Assembly (NCBI RefSeq): GCF_032854445.1
Contig: NC_088295.1
Span: forward strand, 33,822,510 to 33,886,509
Direction: 5' to 3'
Source: Liolophura sinensis
Taxonomy: Eukaryota; Mollusca; Polyplacophora; Chitonida; Chitonidae
DNA: 64,000 nucleotides
Below the pieces are notes generated by a model, which made no database searches, was not told the DNA's origin, and saw nothing but the letters and a program-made list of their open reading frames with translations. A program made the position numbers and the translations under genes. The number at the start of each line of letters is the position of its first letter. Positions within the stretch are counted from its first letter, which is position 1. This document shows positions 48,250 through 64,000 of this stretch, one piece after another.

Positions 48250-50130
48250 TGTATATCATGAAAGCAGTGGTGGTCAGAGGTACAGACAAGTGTCATAACG
48301 AAAACAGTGGTGGTCAGAGGTGCAGCTCATTGTATAGTATCCATCAAAGTATTGATGGTAAAAGGTTTCTTAATGAAAGCATTGGTGATCATACGTCCTA
48401 CTGAGGAGGTGTCGTCATCATACCAGTGGTCCTCGAGGTACAAGCCATGATGGTCAGAGCTATCTACCACAGCTAAAGAATTATTTATTTATTTGATTGG
48501 TGTTTTACGCCGTACTCAAGAATATTTCACTTATATGATGGCGGCCAGCATTATGGTGGGAGGAAACCGGGCAGAGCCCGGGGGAAACCCACCACCATCT
48601 GGCTGCTGGCAGACCTTCCCACGTGTGGCCGGAGAGAAGCCAGCATGAACTGGACTTGAACTCACAGCGACCGCATTGGTGAGGAGACTCCTGGATCATT
48701 ACGCTGCGCTAGCGCTGTAACCGACTGAGCCACGGAGGCCCCCACATCTAAAGAGGTGTTATCATGCAAGCAGTGGTGTTCAGAGGTACATGTACCCCTG
48801 AGAGGCGCCATCATGGAAGCAGTGGTGGTCACAGGTACAAATGAGTAGGTGTCATCACAAAACCAGGGATGGTCAGATGTATACCTCTGGAAGTGATATC
48901 ATGAAAGCAGTGATGGTCAGATCATGAGATGTATAGATCTGGGGATGTCATTGTGAAAACAGTAGTTGTCAGAAGTACATGTACAACTGAGTGGGTGTTC
49001 TCATGAAAGCATAGATACAGCTGATGAGGTGTCATCATGAAACATAGGTACAGCTGATGGGATGTCATCATGAAGGAAGAAGTGGTCAGAGGTACTGCTG
49101 GGGACGGGGCAGGGGGGTATCATGAAAGCAGTGATGGTCAGAGGTACAATTGAGATGGTGTGTTAATGAAATAGGTGATGGTCAAATGTATACCTGAGTT
49201 GGTGTCATGTCATAAAAGCAGTGGTGGTCAGAGGTACCGCTGAGAATGTGTTATCATAAAAGCAGTGGTGGTCAGAGGCATAAAGTTCTGAGCATGTGTT
49301 ATCATGAAAGCTGTGGTGGTCAGAGGTATAGCTAAGGAGGAGTTATCATGAATGCTGGGATGGCCAGAGCTGATTGTGTATTATCATCAAAATAGTGGTG
49401 GTAAAGCTAAGGGGTGTCATCATTGAAGCAGTGGTGGTCAGAATACTGCTGAGGAGATGTCATAATGAAAGCAGTGAAGTACAACCGAGGAGGTGTTGTC
49501 ATGAAAGCTGTGATGGTCAGAGGTACATGTACACAGCAGGGGGGGGGGGGGGGGGTGTCATATTGAAAGCAGTGGTCTGGTGGTCAGAGGTACAGCTGAG
49601 GGGGCATCATCATGAAAAGTAGTGGTGGTCAAAGGTACTGGTGAGAGGTGCCATCATGGAAGCAATGGTGGGGAGAGGTACAACTGAGGTGGTTTCATCA
49701 TGAAAACAGTGGTGATCAGAGGTACAGAAGAGTATGTGTTATCATGAAAGTTGTGGTGGTCGAGGTATAGCTAAGGAGGAGTTATCATGAATGCTGGGGT
49801 TGTCAAAGGTGCAACTGAATGTATGTAGTTATGAACGCTGGGGTGGACAGAGGTACAATTAACTGAGTGCAAGCTATAACAGCAGTGATGGTCATTGGGA
49901 TACATCACTCAGGAAACAGACAGGAAGACAGATAGACAGCTGATCAAAGCTGGAAAACAGCTGAAAAATGTACACAGGTATAGCTTAGAAGGTGTCTGCT
50001 GGAAAGCAGATAAATGTGTCAGCTGTACAAGCAGAGAGTTACAAATACATGTATGGAGATACAGGTGATGTGGTGTCAGATGAAAAACAGACACTAAGTG
50101 GAGAGAGGTAGACTTAAGGTCTGGAGGTGA
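48250..50130. repeat. Divergent minisatellite, about 44-bp unit
   Basis: Dozens of degenerate units of the type GTCATCATGAAAGCAGTGG, TGGTCAGAGGTACAGCTGAG, GAGGT. It is interrupted by a SINE at 48481-48742 and a run of 17 G at 49539-49555. Towards 50 kb the units grow and gain AGCTGGAAAACAGACAG, passing gradually into the 51-bp array that follows. Confidence 0.85.
48481..48742 (-). mobile_element. SINE family A, full-length reference copy
   Basis: Best-preserved complete copy of the family. Minus strand: GGGGCCTCCGTGGCTCAGTC (A box), GCGCAGCGTAATGATCCAGG, GAGTTCAAGTCCAGTTCATG (B box), CGTGGGAAGGTCTGCCAGC, CTCCCACCATAATGCTGGCC, ATTCTTGAGTACGGCGTAAA, ACACCAATCAAATAAATAAA. A CTAAAGA direct repeat on both sides may be the target duplication. 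It is inserted into the divergent minisatellite. Confidence 0.95.
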
Positions 50131-50269
50131 CAGCTGGAAAACAGACAGAGATAGACATGTGTGGAGGTGTTGGCAGGACGCAGTGGAGAGAGGTACATTT
50201 GCACAGGCCTACAGGTGTAGAGGTCAAAGTGTTTGCTGTAGAATAGGTAAACCACACAGGTACAGATGT

Positions 50270-51920
50270 GGAGGTCAAAGTGTTAAAGTGTTACCTGGAA
50301 GACAGGTAAAGGACATGGGCAAATGTACAGATGTGGGGGGCAAAGTTATAGTTGGAAGAGAGACAAAGGACAGAGGTACTGTTCAGGTGTGGAGGGCAAG
50401 TGTTAGCTTGAAGAGAGTGGCACATGCACATTTGTGGAGTGCAAAGAGACAGCTGAAAGACAGGTAATGGACAAAAGTAGAGGTGTGGACAGAAAAGTGT
50501 TAGCTGGGAGACAGGTAAAGGACAGAAGTATGGTGTGGAGGGAAGAGTGTTAGCTGGAAGACAGGTAAAGGACAGAATTATGATGTGGAGGGAATAGTGT
50601 TAGCTGGAAGACAGGTAAAGGACAAAAGTACAGGTGTGGGGAGAAAAGTGTTAGCTGGAAGACAGGTAAGGATAAAAGTACAGCTGTGGAGGGAAAAGTG
50701 TTAGCTGGAAGACAGGTAAAGGACAGAAGTACATGTGTGGAGGGAAAAGTGTTAGCTGGAAGACAGGTACAGGACAGAAGTATGGTGTGGAGGGAAAAGT
50801 GTTAGCTGGGAGACAGGTAAAAGACAGAATTATGGTGTGGAGGGAAAAGTGTTAGCTGGAAGACAGGTAAAGGACAAAAGTACAGGTGTGGACAGAAAAG
50901 TGTTAGCTGGAAGACAGGTAAAGGACAAAAGTACAGGTGTGGACAGAAAAGTGTTAGCTGGAAGACAGGTAAAGGTCAGAAGTATGGTGTAGAGGGAAAA
51001 GTGTTAGCTGGAAGACAGGTAAAGGACAAAAGTACAGGTGTGGACAGAAAAGTGTTAGCTGGAAGACAGGTAAAGGACAAAAGTACAGGTGTGGGGAGAA
51101 AAGTGTTACCTGGCAGACAGGTAAAGGAAAGAAGTACATGTGTGGAGGGAAAAGTGTTAGCTGGAAGACAGGTCAAGGACAGAAGTACATGTGTGGAGGG
51201 AAAAGTGTTAGCTGGAAGACAGGTATAGGACAGAAGTACAGGTGTGGACAGAAAAGTGTTAGCTGGAAGACAGGTAAAGGACAGAAGTATGGTGTGGAGG
51301 GAAAAGTGTTAGCTGGAAGACAGGTATAGGGCAGAATTATGGTGTGGAGGGAAAAGTGCTAACTGGAAGACAGGTAAAGGACAAAAGTACAGGTGTGGAC
51401 AGAAAAGTGTTAGCTGGAAGACAGGTAAAGGACAAAAGTACAGGTGTGGGGAGAAAAGTGTTACCTGGCAGACAGGTCAAGGAAAGAAGTACATGTGTTG
51501 TGGGAAAAGTGTTAGCTGGAAGACAGGTATAGGGCAGAATTATGGTGTGGAGGGAAAAGTGCTAGCTGGAAGACAGGTAAAGGACAAAAGTACAGGTGTG
51601 GACAGAAAAGTGTTAGCTGGAAGACAGGTAAAGGACAAAAGTACAGGTGTGGGGAGAAAAGTGTTACCTGGCAGACAGGTAAAGGAAAGAAGTACATGTG
51701 TAGAGGGAAAAGTGTTAGCTGGAAGACAGGTCAAGGACAGAAGTACATGTGTTGCGGGAAAAGTGTTAGCTGGAAGACAGGTAAAGGACAAAAGTACTCG
51801 TGTGGACAAAAAAGTGTTAGCTGGAAGACAGGTAAAGGACAAAAAGTAGTGGTGTGGGGAGAAAAGTTTTGACTGGAAGATGTGTAAAGGACAGAGCTGC
51901 TGGTGTGTAGGGCTGGAAGA
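50270..51920. repeat. 51-bp minisatellite, about 32 copies
   Basis: Units read AAAGGACAAAAGTACAGGTG, TGGACAGAAAAGTGTTAGCT, GGAAGACAGGT with subtypes (GTGGAGGGAAAAG, GTGGGGAGAAAAG, CATGTGTGGAGGG). Subtypes recur in blocks, suggesting higher-order duplication. The 51-bp length keeps frames open on both strands (17-residue period GRQVKDKSTGVDRKVLA), up to 118 codons, but stops and frame breaks in many units argue against a protein. It lies 0.7-2.3 kb upstream of KAT8. Confidence 0.93.
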
Positions 51921-52624
51921 CAGGTAAAGGGCAGCGATACAGGTGAGATGTTAATTTACACATATTTACAGAAACTGCAGCAAGGGTTAAACTGGGGTAG
52001 TTACACTATTGTTAATGAAATAAAAAACATTTTCTTGATTCTAGTTTTTCCTGAAGATAGACTGCACAAACTTATGATTTAATTGTATATATTCGTTGGG
52101 CTTTCTGAAGGTGACACTAAACCATCAGGATCATATGTAAATATCCTACACAGTTGACTGTATCACGTTATTTGGCCCAGCTCAGGGCTGTACCGTAATG
52201 GTGAATGTTGTTGATTGAACAACTTAATCTGACCTTCTGATCATGTGAAACGCACCCTTGAGCTACCTCTTAAATAATGAGAAGTTTTGGTGCGTTCCGA
52301 TAAGGTATGCCTTACACGACAAACTTACTTTGAAAAGTGGGAAAGTTCTTACCAGATAATCCCATCGTAGCCTACTGTTGACACTAAAGTGAATTTCATA
52401 GTTCTACATTTATAAAATCCGGCAACTTTGGCTTAATAGTAAATCACAAACACAAATGCAGTTAAAACATGATGTATTGAAGTTACTGTAACTTTGTTAT
52501 CATATATATGACAATAAGAGTTGAGATACAATTTTTATTTTATATTTTCAAATGTACTTGAATATGACATTTTAGTGTGTTTTCGTTTCAGACCGTAGTC
52601 CAAATTTTAAACCAACCACAGAAA
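51921..52624 (+). promoter_or_regulatory. Upstream region and probable promoter of KAT8
   Basis: Unique, moderately AT-rich DNA. An acceptor-like GTTTTCGTTTCAG ends at 52591, and the frame stays open from there to the chosen ATG, so a non-coding or short coding exon upstream is possible. No TATA box assigned. Confidence 0.35.
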
Positions 52625-60494
<7,870 letters not shown>

Positions 60495-61622
60495 TGCGTT
60501 TATATGACAGATGTATGTTCCCATGTGTCCAGAATGTTACAAAATGCATGTTTGAGATCAGATGAGAAATGCACCTTTGGTGAGGTTGCCTTCAAAAGTA
60601 ATAAGAATTGTCATACATGTGTTACCATCACAGTGAAAACCAATCTTGCCTGCGTTTCGTCCTATGGCTTTGAACAAGTTTTCAAAAGCTCAGTCAAGCG
60701 GAGTTATTTCCCTTGGTTTGTGCTCTCGTGACAGCCCGACCTTCTTGTCCATGTAGAAACAGGTCAGAGACAGAAAAACATTCTGGCAGGGAATTTGGGT
60801 TTACAGGTGCATAATTATATTCTCGTATGAAAGTGAAAAGGAAGGGACAAAGCTGTAAAAGGTACACAGGGCTTAGTCTTCAATTCAGAAGTTAAGTCAT
60901 TGTACATCATGTCATATTTCTCACCCCTGAATGCAGCTATGAAGATGAGGTTTTCACTGAAATTTGACTCAAATTTGAAATTTGAGCTTTCCATCACGAG
61001 TACGCATTAATCTTTAGCTGCTGTTTTCTGAGTGCTGTACTTAAACACATTTTTTTGTTCAGTTCCAAACATTGTCCGAACCCTGTATGTACAGCTGCAT
61101 TCCTTATTACTTAAAATATGACTGTGAGGCTAGATGCCTCTGAGGTCTCGCTGAATCCAGTGATGATGCTAACAGACATTTCACTCAAAATTCGGAAAAT
61201 TTGGCAGTTATAAAGACTAGGTTGATGTTTTGGTTAGTCAATAAGTTTCTGCTCAGATGTTCTCCCTCAACAAATTGACATCACTCTTCTCTTTGCACAT
61301 GACAGCAACTTAAAATCTCCTGGGGAATTTCATTCACATATCAATAAAAAAAACAGTTCTCTTTTTATCTGTATTCTTAGATAATTCCAACTAAATGCTA
61401 GTAGAGACAATCACACTGTGTTCCATATACTGGTAGGTGGCTAGGTGTTCATACAAAGGGAAAGCAGATGATAAGGCAAACTTACTGTTGTTTTCAATGC
61501 TTGGAGATTTTTACTCCTGGGATTTTCTCCCCCATGTAAGTTTATCAGGATTACTATATTGAGTCATAGTATGGGATTAACAGAAGTCTTCATGCTTGTC
61601 ATGTTTGTATGATTTTATCATG

Positions 61623-61628
61623 AATAAA
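61623..61628 (+). terminator. Candidate polyadenylation signal of KAT8
   Basis: AATAAA in ATCATGAATAAAGTGTTGCC, followed within 35 bases by a T-rich CTTTGGTTTCTTG stretch. It implies a 3' UTR of about 1.15 kb. Confidence 0.6.
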
Positions 61629-62004
61629 GTGTTGCCATTACAGCTCCACTTGCTTTGGTTTCTTGATTCAGTAATGTATGCTCTGCAAGATGTTCTAGGA
61701 TACTTGTATATGTTCTAAGAGAGTCCATCATTTTGGTGTTTGTTGCAATAGTTACATATAGATTGTTTCTACAGTCTCTGGGGCAACACTACTGTTGCAT
61801 ACATGTAAATCATCACCTTGTTGAAATAAGGTCGCAAAAGCTGAAAATATTTTAAATAAAAAAATGGAAATTTACTTAATGGTTTTTAATATTTTTGATT
61901 ATTAATTTCTTGCAGTTGGTTCATTACATAAGTACATGTTCATATTATGTAAACTGGTAGGTCACTTTCTTATGGGCAAATATTTTCTTGATGTTCATTT
62001 TATA

Positions 62005-62198
62005 AGGGACTCCCTAGGCCGAGAGAGTTGGCACGCCAATTACCCAGGAGTCTCTCACCAATGCAGTCGCTGTGTGTTCAAGTCCAGCCCATACTGGCTT
62101 TCTCTCCGGTCGTACGTGAGAAGGTCTGCCAGCAACCTGCAGATGCTTGTGGGTTTTCTCTGGGCTCTGCTGGGTTTTCCCCCACCATAATGTTGACA
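62005..62198 (+). mobile_element. SINE family A, 3'-truncated
   Basis: Forward copy with the tRNA-like head (CTCCCTAGGCCGAGAGAGTT; GTGTTCAAGTCCAGCCC), CGTACGTGAGAAGGTCTGCC, AGCAACCTGCAGATGCTTGT, ending at CCCACCATAATGTTGAC. The usual AAATAAAT tail is missing, unlike 5'-truncation typical of the other copies. Confidence 0.88.
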
Positions 62199-62682
62199 TT
62201 TAGGACTTCACCTAACAGTGCTGCTTCCCCATGTGTTCAAATTTTGTACATGCAACTCCGCGTAAAGTACTAAACCTATTTCTATGAAACTAAGCATACA
62301 TGTTCCCTATAATCTAAAGTTGTGCGTCCTTACGTTTACTTACAATCGGGTAATTATTTTCATAACTACTCCTGTTCAGGTACTTAGTACAGTAATGGAT
62401 TCTCATGTATGCAGAGAGCCATTTTAGTTGTGGAAAACTCTTAGGCGCCCAGACTACGTGGAATGGTTTACCATGATAAAGATAAAAGTTTTCAAACAAA
62501 TTTCTTCCATTCAGACCCAGAAGCTCCCAGAAAGCGTCATTTTGTTGTGTTTCAAAAAATTTCTTTATGAACACTGTCACAATGTCACGTTTAAAGTTTG
62601 GAGTCCGAACCTTCAGCTTTTTTTCTGGATATGGCCCTGGCACTAAGAACACATTAAAGGAAATGACAGGACATCGTGCCAG

Positions 62683-62818
62683 GGCCCTGTTTGACAAAGA
62701 TGTCCTACATTTATCATAGTCGCATATATAGGACAATGGTACGGTAAGTGTCGAACAAAATATCGAACAATCAATGTACGATAAAAAATGTTGTACGCCG
62801 CTTTGTGAAACTTGGCCC
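62683..62818. mobile_element. Foldback MITE, about 136 bp
   Basis: Left GGGCCCTGTTTGACAAAG, right CTTTGTGAAACTTGGCCC, inverted with a few mismatches; the interior also has AGTGTCGAACAAAATATCG. It resembles in design the element at 8391-8512 (GGGC..GTTTCA..AAG ends). Confidence 0.7.
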
Positions 62819-63004
62819 AGTAGTGCAATCAATGCACACCAGGAATGACCCCCGAAACAATCTATTTGAAGCCAAACTACATGTAGGCCTAAGCAACGCA
62901 ACGTCCTGTCATTTCTTTTGAGGTTTTCTTAAGTTTCTTTCTTGTATTTTTGGAAATGTTGAAGGATGGCTTCTTCCATCCATAAAAATGTGTTTATACG
63001 GCGT

Positions 63005-63119
63005 AAAAATTCAATGAGGTAAACAGCGTGTATATAAATCTATGAGAGTGTTTATATTGTCAAAAAATTCAATGAGGTAAACAGCGTGTATATAAATCTA
63101 TGAGAGTGTTTATATTGTC
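63005..63119. repeat. 58-bp perfect tandem duplication
   Basis: AAAAATTCAATGAGGTAAAC through GAGTGTTTATATTGTCA occurs twice with an exact 58-bp offset and no differences seen. Very recent, or a possible assembly duplicate. Confidence 0.95.
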
Positions 63120-63798
63120 ACCTAGTGATCTACACATTTTTGCTAAGCAAATCTTTGAAATGACTGCCACACAAGGTCAATGGATTAGATGTGAAAACGT
63201 GGCGGTATCCTATCGGTTTGCAATATCAACATGAGAAGCCTCGTGGCATGAAGCCCCTATCAGGAGTGGACTATTTACTTACTGCCTCGATCAGTAAAGT
63301 TTCGTGAAAACGTAGATAATTTGCACACCTGTGCGTTCCTGGGGATAACCCTTGTTAGCGTTTACCATCTTATACTACACTACCAGATCGGTCGATAGAT
63401 GATTTTACAGATAGTGTCCCGTTTCACAGTCCTATGCTATATTACTGTGATTTATAGTTCTGACTTATTATCTGTTTAATAGAAATACCAAAAAAAGGAC
63501 TACAAACCGTCGTGTATTAGCTCGCCTTGTCACACATTAAAACACGAGTCTTGACAGCGCATGGTTTTATCACTTCACACATTACAGGTTATGACCTACA
63601 TACAGCTATACAGCTTAGCCTTCGGGCGTGAAAGCTGATGCGTGTGTGCCATGACTCGGCAAAGCGCATATACATAGGGCCTTGCAGCTGAACCCCTTGT
63701 GATTACCTGCTGACCTGCAAGTCCTATATCACTCAAAAATTCAATCACTTGTCACTTGGACAGGTTTTATATTTTATATACGGACTGTGTATTCTGAG

Positions 63799-63888
63799 AT
63801 GGCACCAACTAGCGACCCGAGGACATTCCTAAGCCTGGTCAGTTCTCTCATTGTCAAGCATACGGACAAGGCCAGACTGGACACTGAG
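63799..63888 (+). CDS. First coding exon of an unrecognised gene (continues past the window)
   Basis: ATG at 63799 opens a 30-codon frame, MAPTSDPRTFLSLVSSLIV then KHTDKARLDTE, ending exactly at a donor GAG/GTACGT (63889). CpG and codon composition are gene-like, and an in-phase exon end at a strong donor supports reality. No signal peptide; the short amphipathic FLSLVSSLIV stretch is too little for a domain call. The product is unknown; the rest of the gene lies beyond 64000. Confidence 0.6.
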
Positions 63889-64000
63889 GTACGTTGGTCT
63901 GCCGGAATTTTGATAACCTATCCTCTGTATGGGGTTCCCTCCGTAAATCATACATAACCACGAGGGAGGTGTCACTACACTAGAATAAATGGGAAATAGG

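Larger units (their letters stand above)
62199..63798. other. Intergenic region upstream of the last gene
   Basis: A 195-codon minus-strand frame (62314-62901) covers part of it but runs through the foldback element at 62.68-62.82 kb and matches nothing I recognise. The end of the stretch (63.2-63.8 kb) must hold the promoter of the gene starting at 63799; TATATTTTATATAC at about 63769-63782 lies 17-30 bases before its ATG. Confidence 0.4.

Noticed and set aside
48660-48742. tRNA-like sequence on the minus strand
   Set aside because: Head of a family A SINE; the downstream body and tail are intact.
50159-51849. Repetitive frames of 60-118 codons on both strands (GRQVKDKSTG..)
   Set aside because: They are products of the 51-bp minisatellite; stops and frame changes recur between units and both strands are equally open.
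62314-62901. 195-codon minus-strand frame
   Set aside because: It reads through a foldback MITE, shows no recognisable domain, and has no supporting splice or start signals.

Overview
The window is a piece of an animal nuclear genome: genes split by GT-AG introns, long AT-rich non-coding stretches, microsatellites and minisatellites, and many degraded tRNA-derived SINEs and short inverted-repeat DNA elements. The main SINE tail (ACACCAATCAAATAAATAAAT) and a second family ending in GAGTGAGTGAG recall elements of molluscs and other lophotrochozoans, and TACATGTA-type words are very frequent. I therefore suggest a marine lophotrochozoan (mollusc-like or brachiopod-like); the species cannot be named from sequence alone. 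I saw no retrovirus, LTR element, rRNA, free-standing tRNA gene or CRISPR array.

Layout. 1-5 kb: mostly non-coding, with a weak minus-strand two-exon candidate and a possible divergent promoter near 4.8-5.2 kb. 6.2-20.4 kb (+): two tandem paralogues (gene A, 310 aa; gene B, 351 aa), each with 8 coding exons in the same phase order, encoding a putatively N-myristoylated, calcineurin-B/CHP-like EF-hand module joined to a C-terminal Death domain. A 48-bp minisatellite lies between them. 21-41.4 kb (-): an eight-exon DAPP1 (Bam32) orthologue with SH2 and PH domains, convergent with gene B. 41.4-52.6 kb: an 11-kb gene-poor stretch holding repeats, including a 3.7-kb minisatellite tract. 52.6-61.6 kb (+): a complete ten-exon KAT8/MOF MYST histone acetyltransferase, 455 aa. 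63.8 kb (+): the first coding exon of a further, unrecognised gene that leaves the window.

The genes are ordinary nuclear neighbours rather than an operon. Three of them (A, B, DAPP1) would be expected at the inner face of the plasma membrane: A and B through a myristoyl anchor, DAPP1 through PI(3,4,5)P3/PI(3,4)P2 binding. A functional link between them is only a guess. The most novel item is the myristoyl/CnB-like EF-hand/Death-domain architecture, which I do not recognise from any well-described family.
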